Below, in pieces: positions 25,489 to 34,562 of a DNA stretch of 64,000 nucleotides (position 1 is the first letter of the stretch; every line of letters starts with the position of its first letter). The DNA is from JAVJSU01 sp040219275 (GTDB lineage Bacteria > Chloroflexota > Anaerolineae > Aggregatilineales > Phototrophicaceae): NCBI GenBank assembly GCA_040219275.1, contig JAVJSU010000061.1:248001-312000 (forward strand), in the 5' to 3' direction. The position numbers and the translations under genes were made by a program. The notes under the pieces were generated by a model. The model saw nothing but the letters and a program-made list of their open reading frames with translations. It was not told where the DNA came from and did not search any database.

Positions 25489-26217
25489 TCATTCCTCAGC
25501 CGTTTGTTCCTCATCATCAACGGTTTTGAACTCTTCAGAAAGCGATGCCGCCAATAATGCTGATGGCACAGAAACAAACCCCAGACCGAGCATTAAAATC
25601 ACAAAGGTAAATAACCGCCCACCCATTGTAACCGGATAAGCATCACCATAACCGACGGTTGTCAATGTCGCAATCGCCCACCACATGGACGCAACAATGG
25701 AGCTAAAAGCCTCCGGTTGGGCATCCTTTTCAAAATAATAAATGCCGATGGATGCCAGATAAATCAACAACAGGCTAATCGCACCATAAAGGATCAGTTC
25801 TTCCTTCACCTTAGCAACGGCACGCAATAACCGTCGCATCGCTTTAGAATACCGTGTGAGCTTAAAGAGCCGCAACAGGCGGAACAGACGAAACGCCCGC
25901 GCAAAACGGACATCCACCAGCCCTAATGTCAGATAAAATGGCAGGATTGACAGCAAATCAACGATGCCATAAAAGCTGAAGATATAGTCGCGTTTACGAT
26001 CCGCAACGTAAACCCGCGTCAGATATTCCACGCTGAAGAAGATCAGAATCAGATATTCAAAGAACTGAAAATAGGGAAATAGATGTGCTAGCTCCGGTAC
26101 GGTTTCAAGCGTGAGTAACACCATAGAGAGGATAATCAACCCCTGAACTGTCATATCAAAGTAGCGACCGGCGGTGGTATCCGTATTTTCGATGATGGAT
26201 TTTAACCTGATACGCAT
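25489..26217 (-). CDS. Voltage-gated-like potassium channel, six transmembrane helices
   Basis: 242 residues from the ATG at 26217. The in-frame start at 26292 lies inside the neighbouring terminator and is rejected. Kv-type layout: S1 about 22-41, S2 about 50-70, S3 about 82-100, S4 with regularly spaced arginines (FARAFRLFRLLRLFKLTRY), S5, pore helix and selectivity filter TVGYGD (TLTTVGYGDAYP), then S6 (about 205-228) and a short acidic tail. The filter is canonical for K+. The gene stands alone between two terminators. Bacterial relatives set membrane potential; the role here is unknown. Confidence 0.9.
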   Translation of the reverse strand: MRIRLKSIIENTDTTAGRYFDMTVQGLIILSMVLLTLETVPELAHLFPYFQFFEYLILIFFSVEYLTRVYVADRKRDYIFSFYGIVDLLSILPFYLTLGLVDVRFARAFRLFRLLRLFKLTRYSKAMRRLLRAVAKVKEELILYGAISLLLIYLASIGIYYFEKDAQPEAFSSIVASMWWAIATLTTVGYGDAYPVTMGGRLFTFVILMLGLGFVSVPSALLAASLSEEFKTVDDEEQTAEE

Positions 26218-26281
26218 TCTAAGCCCCTTATTTGTGGTGTTTAGTCTAAAATTATAGTGGCACACTTTCCCAAGACAAAAA

Positions 26282-26314
26282 AAGAGGAACATCCACAGTG
26301 CAGATGCTCCTCTT
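26282..26314 (-). terminator. Intrinsic terminator of the peptide-transporter operon
   Basis: On the minus strand AAGAGGA-x-GATG pairs with CATC-x-TCCTCTT with one mismatch (26282-26293 with 26303-26314), followed by a T run of about seven (plus-strand A run 26277-26283). It lies 31 bp beyond the end of the second permease gene. Confidence 0.8.
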
Positions 26315-26345
26315 GCGTATATCGTTTCAACAATTGGCTAAAGCG

Positions 26346-27305
26346 CTAATCACTGCCTCTTAAGCGCGGGTCAAGCGCATCCCGCAGACCGTCGCCGAGC
26401 AAGTTAAAGCCGAGCACCATCAAGACAATCGCAAGACCGGGGAAAAGCATCACCCACCACTTACCGGAAGCCAATGATTCCTGACTATCAGCCAGCATTT
26501 TGCCGAGTTCAGGATACGGCGGTTGCTGACCCAAGCCGAGAAAACCTAATGCGGCGGTTTCTACCACTGCTGTTCCCAAGCCAAGCGTCGATTGGACGAT
26601 CAACGGTGCGAGGCTATTCGGCATAATATGCTTGAGGATGATTTGAAAGTGATCGGCACCGACACTTCGCGCCGCCAGAACAAATTCAGAATTTCGCAGA
26701 GAAATTGCCATAGAGCGCGATAATCGAGCGTAGATAGGGATTTGCGTAATGGCAACGGCGATCATACCATTCCTCAAGCCCGGTCCGGCAACGGTCACGA
26801 GGGCGATTGCCAGCAGAAGCGATGGGAACGCCAATAATACGTCAATTAATCGCATTGACACACTGTCTACCCAGCCGGAAAAATAACCGGAGACCAGACC
26901 AATCACTGTACCTACACTGAGTGCAAGCGCAACAGAGAATAAGCCTGCTACCAATGAAACGGACATGCCCTGCCCAACGCGCCGCATAATACTGCGCCCG
27001 TTTTTGTCCGCACCGAAGGGATAATCACAGGTAAATGCAGATTCTTCATTAGCGCCATTAAACAAGCCGATCACACAATCCGGCTCTGCATAGCGTGCGC
27101 CCAAGTTGCGGTCACGGCGGGCATCATAATTATCCAGAAGCGGAACGCCGATGCTTATAACGAGGATAATGATAACCAGAAAGCCACCCAAACGCGCACT
27201 CGGTGATTTCCACAATCGTTGCGCGATGTCTTTATAAAATGAGTAACGTGGCGAGTCTTGTTCTTCGCTTAATTGGAGGGTTGTTGATTTCGCAGTTGTT
27301 GCCAT
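26346..27305 (-). CDS. ABC transporter permease, DppC/OppC type
   Basis: 319 residues from the ATG at 27305 (AAGGAG upstream); a GTG at 27317 overlaps the previous gene but sits too close to the ribosome site. Cytoplasmic N-terminus with an OppC_N-like helix (LGGFLVIIILVISIGVPLLD), then the binding-protein-dependent permease core with the EAA loop (NSEFVLAARSVGADHFQIILKHIMPN) and about six helices in all. GADKNGRSIMRR is the DppC-type GTDxxGRD motif in altered form. It pairs with the DppB-type permease upstream and a family-5 binding protein. No ATPase genes follow; the operon ends in a terminator, so the ATPases must be elsewhere. Confidence 0.92.
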   Translation of the reverse strand: MATTAKSTTLQLSEEQDSPRYSFYKDIAQRLWKSPSARLGGFLVIIILVISIGVPLLDNYDARRDRNLGARYAEPDCVIGLFNGANEESAFTCDYPFGADKNGRSIMRRVGQGMSVSLVAGLFSVALALSVGTVIGLVSGYFSGWVDSVSMRLIDVLLAFPSLLLAIALVTVAGPGLRNGMIAVAITQIPIYARLSRSMAISLRNSEFVLAARSVGADHFQIILKHIMPNSLAPLIVQSTLGLGTAVVETAALGFLGLGQQPPYPELGKMLADSQESLASGKWWVMLFPGLAIVLMVLGFNLLGDGLRDALDPRLRGSD

Positions 27306-27309
27306 CGGA

Positions 27310-28314
27310 TTAACCACTCCTTACTCGTGGATCGAAGACCGTATATAAAATATCCACACCAAGATTAACCAGCACATAAATCAGCGCGATGAGCAATGTC
27401 ACGGCTTGCACAATAGGAAAGTCTCTTGCAACGATGGAGTCAAAAAGCCATTTACCGATGCCGGGCCAGGAGAAAATCGTCTCCGTGAGCACCGCACCGG
27501 AAAGCAATGTGCCGAGTTGCAAACCAATAATGGTGACGACAGGCAACAACGCATTGCGAAGCGCGTGAATGCGAATGACCGAAATCTCACGTAAGCCTTT
27601 TGCCCGTGCAGTGCGGATGTAATCTTGATTGAGGACCTCTAACATGGCGGAACGTGTAATGCGGGCGATCACGGCAAGGGGTATGGTCATTAATGTGATG
27701 GCAGGTAAGACGAGATGTTCTAAAGCATCCCTAAAGCCTTCCCAATTGCCAGTCAGTGGCGCATCAATAATATAAATACCTGTGATGCGCTCAATCGACA
27801 TCGTGCCGGTGAGCCGCCCCACAAAAGGCAACCAGCCAAATTCCACCCCAACCAGAAAGATGAGCAACAAGCCGAGCACGAAAATCGGGATGGAGACACC
27901 GAGCAACGCGCCGAACATGCTGGTCGTATCGAACCATGAATTGCGTCTTACAGCCGAGAAAATACCAATCGGAACACCCAAAATCGCCGCCAAAAATAAG
28001 GCAGTCATAGAAAGTTCGATGGTTGCGGGGAAGCGTGAACGGATTTCACTGGCTACTGGAATATTACCGCGCACAGAATTACCAAGATCACCCTGTAAGA
28101 CATTGCCGATCCAGATCAAATATTGTTCCGGCAGAGGCTTATTTAAACCGAGCCGTTCGTTGATCGCCGCAATACTGTCTGGCGAGGCACGCTCGCCTAG
28201 AAGTGCGATTGCGGGATCACCGGGGATAAGATGTACTAGCAAAAAAACGAGAACCGAAACACCGAAAAGTACGGGGATTGATTCTAATAATCGTCGTATA
28301 AGGAATTTGCCCAT
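27310..28314 (-). CDS. ABC transporter permease, DppB/OppB type
   Basis: 334 residues. Family N-terminus (FLIRRLLESIPVLFGVSVLVFLLVHLIPGDP), then four or five more helices, the EAA loop (NQDYIRTARAKGLREISVIRIHALRNALLP) and a C-terminal AVTLLIALIYVLVNLGVDILY helix and VFDPRVR tail. All are typical of peptide/nickel transporter inner-membrane subunits. It has an internal insertion around 165-200 (RLTGTMSIERITGIYIIDAP) that is slightly unusual. Second gene of a three-gene operon, 118 bp after the binding protein, with a strong hairpin in that gap. Confidence 0.92.
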   Translation of the reverse strand: MGKFLIRRLLESIPVLFGVSVLVFLLVHLIPGDPAIALLGERASPDSIAAINERLGLNKPLPEQYLIWIGNVLQGDLGNSVRGNIPVASEIRSRFPATIELSMTALFLAAILGVPIGIFSAVRRNSWFDTTSMFGALLGVSIPIFVLGLLLIFLVGVEFGWLPFVGRLTGTMSIERITGIYIIDAPLTGNWEGFRDALEHLVLPAITLMTIPLAVIARITRSAMLEVLNQDYIRTARAKGLREISVIRIHALRNALLPVVTIIGLQLGTLLSGAVLTETIFSWPGIGKWLFDSIVARDFPIVQAVTLLIALIYVLVNLGVDILYTVFDPRVRSG

Positions 28315-28377
28315 AGAGTTGTCAGTGTTTGATTAGTGGTCAAAAGTTATAGATGATTGCGTTGTCTCTGATAGAAA

Positions 28378-28413
28378 ATATGGGATGGACTCAGAGTTGA
28401 GTCCATCCCATAT
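28378..28413 (-). promoter_or_regulatory. Intra-operon hairpin between binding-protein and permease genes
   Basis: ATATGGGATGGACTCA (28378-28393) pairs perfectly over 16 bp with 28398-28413 around a 4-nt loop, and in the direction of transcription it is followed by ATTTTC. Such hairpins after binding-protein genes commonly cause partial termination or protect the upstream mRNA, giving more binding protein than permease. The permease genes have no obvious own promoter after it. Confidence 0.75.
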
Positions 28414-28432
28414 AAGGGTTTTAAAAAGCACC

Positions 28433-30088
28433 CTATTCGACGGAAACGTATTTGAAGAATTCGTTACCGAGCGGGTTGGTGACATAACCGGAGACGCGGC
28501 TACTGAATGCCAGCGGCACGCCGGTGTGTGCGATATAGACACGTGCGGTTTCTGCATTCTGGATTGCTTCGACTTGCTGATAGATCGGTGCGCGGACTTC
28601 CTGTGAAGTACCTGCACGGGCTTCCATCAGCAGAGCGGAAACTTCCTGATTGTCATAATAACCTTCAGTTGCACGCGGGCTAGCGGCGTAGAAGTAACCG
28701 AGGAAGTTATCGGGATCGCCGTTGTCGCCTGTCCAGCCAAGTTGATACAGACCAATCAAATCACCATTTGCACGGCGATCAAGGAAGGTTGCCCAGTCAC
28801 CTGCGCTGGTAAGGTTGGCATCAATACCGATGTCGGCAAGGTAGCTAACCATCGCTTCACCAATACCTTCACCATCCGGGTTATACGGACGGGTGACGGG
28901 TTGGAAGAAGAGATCAATCGAGATGGTGTCCACAACTTCGTCAGTCACAGTCACACCATCTTCTGCAAGACCAAGCACGTTAACTTCACTTAAGCCATCA
29001 GGATAACCAGCTTCTGCTAGTAATGCCATCGCGCCTTCAGGATCGTAGGGGGTGACCGGAATATCGGAATTGAAGCCCCAGAGTGTGGGCGGGAGCATGG
29101 TTGCGGCGGAAACTGCACCATCAGGATAGAAAGCACCGACAATTGCATCACGATCAAACGCCATGGAGATCGCACGGCGTACGAGCGGATCACGGAATTC
29201 TTGAATGCGGTAGCTAAATGCCAGATACATCACGTTCAACGGACCACGCATTTCGAGGTATGTATCATCCGAAGATTCAATCGCGGGAAGGTCTTCCACG
29301 TTTGGTTGTTCGAATGCGTCAATTTCACCAGCCTGAAGGGCGGCGAAACGGGCGGCGTTGTCAGGAATGATTTGCATGATGATAGTATCGACGTTACCGG
29401 GATTGTCACCCCAGTAATCTGCATAGCGGTTCAACACGACGCGATCATCGCTGATCCACTCGCCGAAGGTGAACGGACCGGTGCAGACATAACCGACTTC
29501 CGGAGTACCATAGGCGGTGCCATATTCTTCGATAGCCGCGGGGCTGGCGAAGGTGAACATGGACATTGCCAGTGTATTCAAGAAGGAACCATTTGGCTCA
29601 CGCAAAACAAAGGTCACTTCGTAGTCGCCGGTTGCTTCTACGCTAGCAACAAAGGAGGCATCATCGAAACCACTGAACATATATTCGTAGTATTCGAAGG
29701 TTTGCTCTTCAAAGTGGAATGGGTTGTCGGTGAAGCGCCAACGATCAAAGTTGAAGACGACTGATTCTGCGTTGAAAGGTGTGCCATCGTGGAAGGTCGC
29801 GCCTTCAACGAGGGAGAAGACCCATGTCAGACCATCGTCGCTGGCTTCCCAACTGCTTGCCAACAAGGGTACTGGATTGGTTGTTGCGCCATCAAATGTC
29901 AATAAGCCTTCACAACCCTGATTAATCACACGGAAGGAGATACCATCCGTAACGACAGCGCCATCCAGCTGAATCGGATTACCGAATTCACCGAATCTAA
30001 AGACGTTTCCATCCTGTGCGCTTACTGGAATGGCGACCAATGCCATGACCAGCATCAGGAAAACTGCAAGTGTAAATCGATTTTTCAT
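28433..30088 (-). CDS. ABC transporter substrate-binding protein, family 5 (peptide/nickel type)
   Basis: 551 residues with a signal peptide (MKNRFTLAVFLMLVMALVAIPVSAQD, cleavage near SAQ|D). No lipobox cysteine is seen in the signal region, unlike many Gram-positive homologues. The SBP_bac_5 signature region is present (VFSLVEGATFHDGTPFNAESVVFNFDRW), followed by ALREP-like VTFVLREPNGSFLN and the late DNFLGYFYAASPRATEGYYDN segment near the ligand site. Likely binds oligopeptides or similar ligands for the two permeases downstream. First gene of the operon, with a good promoter at 30168-30196. Confidence 0.92.
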   Translation of the reverse strand: MKNRFTLAVFLMLVMALVAIPVSAQDGNVFRFGEFGNPIQLDGAVVTDGISFRVINQGCEGLLTFDGATTNPVPLLASSWEASDDGLTWVFSLVEGATFHDGTPFNAESVVFNFDRWRFTDNPFHFEEQTFEYYEYMFSGFDDASFVASVEATGDYEVTFVLREPNGSFLNTLAMSMFTFASPAAIEEYGTAYGTPEVGYVCTGPFTFGEWISDDRVVLNRYADYWGDNPGNVDTIIMQIIPDNAARFAALQAGEIDAFEQPNVEDLPAIESSDDTYLEMRGPLNVMYLAFSYRIQEFRDPLVRRAISMAFDRDAIVGAFYPDGAVSAATMLPPTLWGFNSDIPVTPYDPEGAMALLAEAGYPDGLSEVNVLGLAEDGVTVTDEVVDTISIDLFFQPVTRPYNPDGEGIGEAMVSYLADIGIDANLTSAGDWATFLDRRANGDLIGLYQLGWTGDNGDPDNFLGYFYAASPRATEGYYDNQEVSALLMEARAGTSQEVRAPIYQQVEAIQNAETARVYIAHTGVPLAFSSRVSGYVTNPLGNEFFKYVSVE

Positions 30089-30167
30089 AACTTTATCCTT
30101 TTACTCAAAGAAAATTCCCCCATACCGGATACATTGAGGTAATTTCATGTATCGGTGGTGAATCACG

Positions 30168-30196
30168 TTTATAGCATATATCATGTTGCAATCCAA
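30168..30196 (-). promoter_or_regulatory. Sigma70-type promoter of the peptide-transporter operon
   Basis: On the minus strand TTGGAT (30196-30191), a 17-nt spacer and TATAAA (30173-30168). Transcription would start near 30161, leaving a leader of about 70 nt before the binding-protein ATG at 30088. Confidence 0.6.
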
Positions 30197-30319
30197 ATAA
30201 CAGAACAATAATCTGCTGTAATTTCCGCGATTTTGTCGAAGAACCCTGTAAATTCTTATGTAAATCTTACAAAATGGCGATGCGACCATAAGAAACATAC
30301 CAATTTTAAAGCCCACAAC

Positions 30320-30348
30320 TTTTGAGCTTTTTGGTTAAACTGTATAAA
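30320..30348 (+). promoter_or_regulatory. Candidate promoter of the CoA-transferase gene
   Basis: TTTTGA (30320-30325), 17-nt spacer and TATAAA (30343-30348), 20 bases before the ATG at 30369. The -35 match is moderate. Confidence 0.45.
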
Positions 30349-30368
30349 CTTTTAACAAGGAGACAGTG

Positions 30369-31511
30369 ATGGACGATCATAAATCCTCTCATCCATTAGT
30401 CGGCATTCGCGTGCTGGATTTAACCCGCTTGCTCCCCGGCGGTGTTTGTACGATGATGCTCGGTGATCTTGGCGCGGAGGTGATCAAGATCGAAGACCCC
30501 AATGGCGGGGATTATGTCCGCTGGATGGGTCCGCAAATCGATAAGCAAAGTGTGTACTTCCGTATGAACAACCGTAGTAAACGCAGTGTGATTCTTGACC
30601 TCAAAACTGAAAACGGACAAATTGCACTCAAAAAGTTGGTGGAAACAGCCGATGTCTTGATTGAAGGCTTTCGTCCGGGGGTGATGGCGCGGCTTGGTTG
30701 CGATTATGAGACACTCAAGGCGATTAGCCCGACGCTGGTTTATTGCGCGCTTTCCGGCTGGGGTGCGGATGGTCCGTATGCCATGTCCGGTAATCATGAT
30801 TTAAATTATGTGGCGATAGCGGGTTTAACTGGCGCGATGGAAACCCCACAGGTCATGGGCGGACAGGTGGCGGATATTGGCGGTGCATATATTGGCGTGG
30901 CGGGCATTCTAGCGGCGCTCTTCCGGCGGGAACGCACCGGAGAAGGCGCATTTGTCGATACAAGTCTGGCAGAATCTGCATTGCCGTTTGCGCTTTATAA
31001 TTGGGTAGAAGCCCTGACAGAAGGTACACCAGCGGGAAAAGGTACGTTGAGTGGTGGGCAAGCCTGTTATCACGTTTATACCACGCAGGATGGGCGCTCG
31101 GTGGCATTGGGTGCGCTAGAGCCGAAGTTCTGGGCGAATTTCTGCAATGCGCTCAACCGCACCGATTTGATCGAGGATTATCTGGTACCGGAGCGACAAT
31201 CCGAACTCATCCGAACGGTTGGCGAGATTTTCATGCAAAAAAATGCCAACGAATGGAATTCCCTGCTCGCTGATAAAGACTGCTGTTTTACGCTCGTCAA
31301 AACGCCAGACGAAATCGCCGATGATCCCCATTTCAAGGCGCGTAACATGCTCGGCACATTTGAAGATGGCACACCCTTTATGCGAAGCCCGATCCGGTTA
31401 AGCAACAGCGACCCGTTGATTGAAAATGTCGTGCCGGATTATGGCGAAGATACCGAAGCCATCCTGAAACAGGCAGGAATCGGCGATACAAATACGGATC
31501 TGGACGATTAA
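30369..31511 (+). CDS. CaiB/BaiF family III CoA transferase, alpha-methylacyl-CoA racemase-like
   Basis: 380 residues from the ATG at 30369, with AAGGAG six bases upstream; an overlapping GTG at 30366 is less likely. Family N-terminus GIRVLDLTRLLPGGVCTMMLGDLGAEVIKIEDP and SKRSVILDLKTENGQ are typical. The segment SGNHDLNYVAIAGLTG places His143-Asp144 as in alpha-methylacyl-CoA racemase, where the His is a catalytic base, rather than the Asp-only pattern of CoA transferases. The protein probably racemises 2-methylacyl-CoA or moves CoA between acids; the substrate is unknown. Divergent from the transporter operon, followed by a structured intergenic region. Confidence 0.85.
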   Translation: MDDHKSSHPLVGIRVLDLTRLLPGGVCTMMLGDLGAEVIKIEDPNGGDYVRWMGPQIDKQSVYFRMNNRSKRSVILDLKTENGQIALKKLVETADVLIEGFRPGVMARLGCDYETLKAISPTLVYCALSGWGADGPYAMSGNHDLNYVAIAGLTGAMETPQVMGGQVADIGGAYIGVAGILAALFRRERTGEGAFVDTSLAESALPFALYNWVEALTEGTPAGKGTLSGGQACYHVYTTQDGRSVALGALEPKFWANFCNALNRTDLIEDYLVPERQSELIRTVGEIFMQKNANEWNSLLADKDCCFTLVKTPDEIADDPHFKARNMLGTFEDGTPFMRSPIRLSNSDPLIENVVPDYGEDTEAILKQAGIGDTNTDLDD

Positions 31512-31625
31512 GGGATCGTAACCGCGCTGTAACACTGATGTGACCTGAAGACTCTATGATACCTGAACATTCTCCTTTTCATTCACCGTGGGATTGTCGT
31601 TGTGATGATTAGGTCGACGACACAG

Positions 31626-31668
31626 GTGTTCGGGCTGTCTTACTCAACCGCGAGACAGTTTCGAGCAC
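31626..31668 (+). other. Long imperfect hairpin between converging genes
   Basis: GTGTTCG, GG and CTGTCT (31626-31640) pair with AGACAG, TT and CGAGCAC (31653-31668), about 15 pairs with one bulged T and two G-T pairs, loop 31641-31652. It lies 115 bp after the CoA-transferase stop and just after the end of the hydrolase gene on the other strand. TTTGCTTTTA follows on the plus strand, so it may end the plus-strand transcript. Confidence 0.45.
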
Positions 31669-31681
31669 CGTTTGCTTTTAG

Positions 31682-32500
31682 TTACAGCTCACGCAAAAAG
31701 TCATCTACAATTTGATTAAACACATCAGGATATTCCAAGTTTGGAATGTGTGCCGTGCCCTGCATGACGACTTTCTTCGCATTCTTGACCCGTTCCGCCA
31801 AAATATCCACCCGCTCTAAACTAGCAGGCACATCCAAATCCCCGACGACGAGCAAGGTCGGTTTATCTATCGTTTCCAGACGGTCTATGGCGTGGGGTTG
31901 TGTTTCAATTTCCTGTTCCCACAATTCATCAGGGACATGAAGCGGGATAAAGTTCATGTCGTATATCAATTGGCGTACTATTGGGTCAACATCTTCTTGT
32001 TTGCGTCCTGTGCCATCCACCCATACCTGCATCTCTAATTCACAGATTTGGGCGATGTCTCCGGCTTCATCGGCTTCATCAAAACTCGCTTCCAGTGGAT
32101 GAGGGTCACCCTCATAACGATAGCCACTTATCGCAGGTGCGACCAAAAGCAAGCCTTTCACGCGGTCAGGATACGTTAGCGCAAAATTGATGGCAATTTT
32201 ACCGCCCTGAGAACAGCCCATCAGCCACGCGTCTTGAATATCCAGATAATCGAGCAAGGCGCGAAGGTCTTCCATAAATGAAAATTCGCCCTGCACCATC
32301 TTCGTTTGCCCGAAACCACGCATATCAAATGCCAGCACACGAAAACGCTCAGAAAAATGCGCGATCTGATGTTGCCACATGCGATGATCGCAAATGCCCG
32401 CATGAAGCATCACCATTGTTTCGCTATGCGTCTCACCCGTTAATGTATAATAAATTTCCGCGCCATTAATGGGTGCAAAATCTGATTTTTGATCTGTCAT
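31682..32500 (-). CDS. Alpha/beta hydrolase
   Basis: 272 residues from the ATG at 32500; an in-frame ATG at 32533 adds eleven residues with no similarity-like content. Alpha/beta-hydrolase landmarks: HAGICDHRMW with the oxyanion-hole HxG variant (HAG), VLAFDMRGFGQT, nucleophile Ser in GCSQGG, acid Asp in VVGDLDVP, and His in GTAHIPNLEYP. A cap of helices covers about 135-205. It is a soluble cytoplasmic enzyme of unknown substrate; family members include haloalkane, lactone and ester hydrolases. It stands alone, with a long gap to the CoA transferase. Confidence 0.85.
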   Translation of the reverse strand: MTDQKSDFAPINGAEIYYTLTGETHSETMVMLHAGICDHRMWQHQIAHFSERFRVLAFDMRGFGQTKMVQGEFSFMEDLRALLDYLDIQDAWLMGCSQGGKIAINFALTYPDRVKGLLLVAPAISGYRYEGDPHPLEASFDEADEAGDIAQICELEMQVWVDGTGRKQEDVDPIVRQLIYDMNFIPLHVPDELWEQEIETQPHAIDRLETIDKPTLLVVGDLDVPASLERVDILAERVKNAKKVVMQGTAHIPNLEYPDVFNQIVDDFLREL

Positions 32501-32587
32501 AAACCCTAAATCCTTTTTAAAATCTTTATTCATTCGTCATAGTCTAATCGTGCTACTCGATAATTCATATGGTCAATCAGACTCAAA

Positions 32588-32614
32588 AAGAGCGCATCGC
32601 TGTGATACGCTCTT
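32588..32614 (-). terminator. Intrinsic terminator of the ABC exporter operon
   Basis: On the minus strand AAGAGCG-x-ATC pairs with GAT-x-CGCTCTT (32588-32598 with 32604-32614), then TTTTT. It follows the end of the exporter gene at 32634 by 20 bp. Confidence 0.8.
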
Positions 32615-32633
32615 CGGCTTTTCATTTACGCTT

Positions 32634-34559
32634 TTAGTCGCCAGTAACCGGATCAGCTTCGGTTTTCGTGTCCGTTGGCGCTTCTGGCTTTTCCTGTTGC
32701 TTGAACTGGCTCATATATAGATCATAATACGCGCCCTGTGATGCGATCAGGCTATCGTGTGTGCCACGTTCGATAATTTCACCATCTTTGAGCATCATTA
32801 CCAGATCAGCGTTACGAATAGTACTGAGGCGATGGGCAATGACGAAACTGGTGCGCCCTGCTAGCAATTTCTCAAATGCCGATTGAATGACGCGCTCCGT
32901 GCGGGTATCCACACTAGATGTCGCTTCGTCCAGAATCAGGATGCGCGGCGACATCAAGGCGGCACGGGCAATAGCGATTAGCTGGCGCTGACCCTGACTC
33001 AAGCCACTACCCCGCTCACCGAGAATGGTCGCATACCCCTCTGGCAAGCGTTCGATAAAGTCATGTGCGCCGACCATTTTCGCGGCGGCAATCGCTTCGT
33101 CATCAGTCGCGTCCAGCCGTCCGTAGCGGATATTTTCCAGCACGGTGGTCGAAAACAGGAAGGTATCCTGCAACACAATGCCGATTTGCTCACGCAAGCT
33201 AGCGAGGGTGACATCTCGCACATCAATGCCATCAATCAACACCGCGCCGTCCGTCACATCATAGTAACGTGGCAGTAAGTTGATGATGGTCGTCTTGCCT
33301 GCGCCCGTCGGACCGACAATCGCCACCATCTGACCTGGTTCAGCGGTAAAGTTCACACCTTTCAGCACAGGTTCGCCTTTGATGTATTCGGCGGCGGCAT
33401 CCTTGAATTCCACCCGTCCCTGAATTTCTGCCAAAGGCTTGGCATCCGGTTTATCCTGCACTTCCACAGCTTCATCCAGCAGATTAAAGATGCGCTCTCC
33501 ACCGGCAACGGCGCTCTGAATATTCGTCCAGAGAATGGCGATCTGTGAAATCGGCTGATTCAGGCGTTGCACATAGGCGATAAAGGCAAAGACCGTGCCG
33601 AGTGAAATTATGGAAGTGCCGAGCAGAGGTTCATTGCGTAAAACGGCTAACCCGCCGACCAACACGACGATCCCCAAGGAGACAAATCCCAGAGCTTCCA
33701 GCACCGGACGCAAGGCGCTGGTGAAAACCGCCGCACGGATATTCGCGGTACGGTTGGCTTCGTTCGATTGCTCAAATTGGGCGATGCTTTCTTCTTCACG
33801 GTTAAATGCCTGCACTTCACGCGCACCCGCAATACTTTCCTGCAAATCCGCATTCACTGAACCCAGTTCAACGCGTGCACGCCGGAACGCTCTACGCGCC
33901 TGACCGGAAAAATAAATCGTGGCGAGCAACATGACGGGCATAATCGCTAGACTCAGCAAGGCATACGGCACATTGGCGGCAAGCATCCGCTCAGAAATCC
34001 ACACAATAACCACCACGCCAGAAATTACCTGTAGCAAGGCAAAGCTGAACGCCTGCTGAATGGTATCTGTGTCATTGGTCACCCGGCTCATGATATCACC
34101 GGCTTCATTGCGGGCATAGTAACCGATGGAGAGGCGCTGAATGTGGCGGAATAATTGCTGACGCATCATCCGTAGCACATTTTGACCCGTCCAGTTCATG
34201 GCATAAAACGCGATGCCGTTCAGCACTGACGAGCCGATATAGAGCGCGACCAATGCCAGCACCAAACCACCGAGTCCAGTCAGGCGTTCCGTGCCGCTGA
34301 TGTTCTGCGCGACATCCGTATACCAGCAGGACTCGCCGCTGGTGGGTGTGACGAATAAATAACAATCTACCGCCTGACCCAACAATTCCGGTGCGAGTAC
34401 CTGCGCCCATGCACCGGCTAAAATTAGCCCCATTGCAAGCAGAAGACCGACCCAGAAGCGCCGGAAATAGGTGCTAAAGCGGCTTAATGTCTCACGTAGA
34501 TTTCGTGGTTTTATCGTTTCCTGTTCAAATAAACGGCGACCGCCGTCCAATCCCATCAT
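32634..34559 (-). CDS. ABC exporter half-transporter (fused membrane and ATPase domains), partner B
   Basis: 641 residues. Six-helix ABC_membrane domain (about 25-345) with an extracytoplasmic insertion after the first helix (LFVTPTSGESCWYTDVAQNISGTE), then an ATPase domain: Walker A GPTGAGKTT, Q-loop LQDTFLFSTT, signature LSQGQRQLIAIARA, Walker B RILILDEATSS, H-loop IAHRLST. The signature LSQGQ instead of LSGGQ is a common variant in heterodimeric exporters. It forms a pair with the gene at 34563-36503, only 3 bp upstream, and both lie behind a TetR regulator. Likely exports drugs or lipids; substrate unknown. Confidence 0.93.
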   Translation of the reverse strand: MMGLDGGRRLFEQETIKPRNLRETLSRFSTYFRRFWVGLLLAMGLILAGAWAQVLAPELLGQAVDCYLFVTPTSGESCWYTDVAQNISGTERLTGLGGLVLALVALYIGSSVLNGIAFYAMNWTGQNVLRMMRQQLFRHIQRLSIGYYARNEAGDIMSRVTNDTDTIQQAFSFALLQVISGVVVIVWISERMLAANVPYALLSLAIMPVMLLATIYFSGQARRAFRRARVELGSVNADLQESIAGAREVQAFNREEESIAQFEQSNEANRTANIRAAVFTSALRPVLEALGFVSLGIVVLVGGLAVLRNEPLLGTSIISLGTVFAFIAYVQRLNQPISQIAILWTNIQSAVAGGERIFNLLDEAVEVQDKPDAKPLAEIQGRVEFKDAAAEYIKGEPVLKGVNFTAEPGQMVAIVGPTGAGKTTIINLLPRYYDVTDGAVLIDGIDVRDVTLASLREQIGIVLQDTFLFSTTVLENIRYGRLDATDDEAIAAAKMVGAHDFIERLPEGYATILGERGSGLSQGQRQLIAIARAALMSPRILILDEATSSVDTRTERVIQSAFEKLLAGRTSFVIAHRLSTIRNADLVMMLKDGEIIERGTHDSLIASQGAYYDLYMSQFKQQEKPEAPTDTKTEADPVTGD

Positions 34560-34562
34560 TGC

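Noticed and set aside
26218..26292. Extension of the potassium channel N-terminus
   Set aside because: The added 25 codons pass through the terminator of the transporter operon and are not channel-like.
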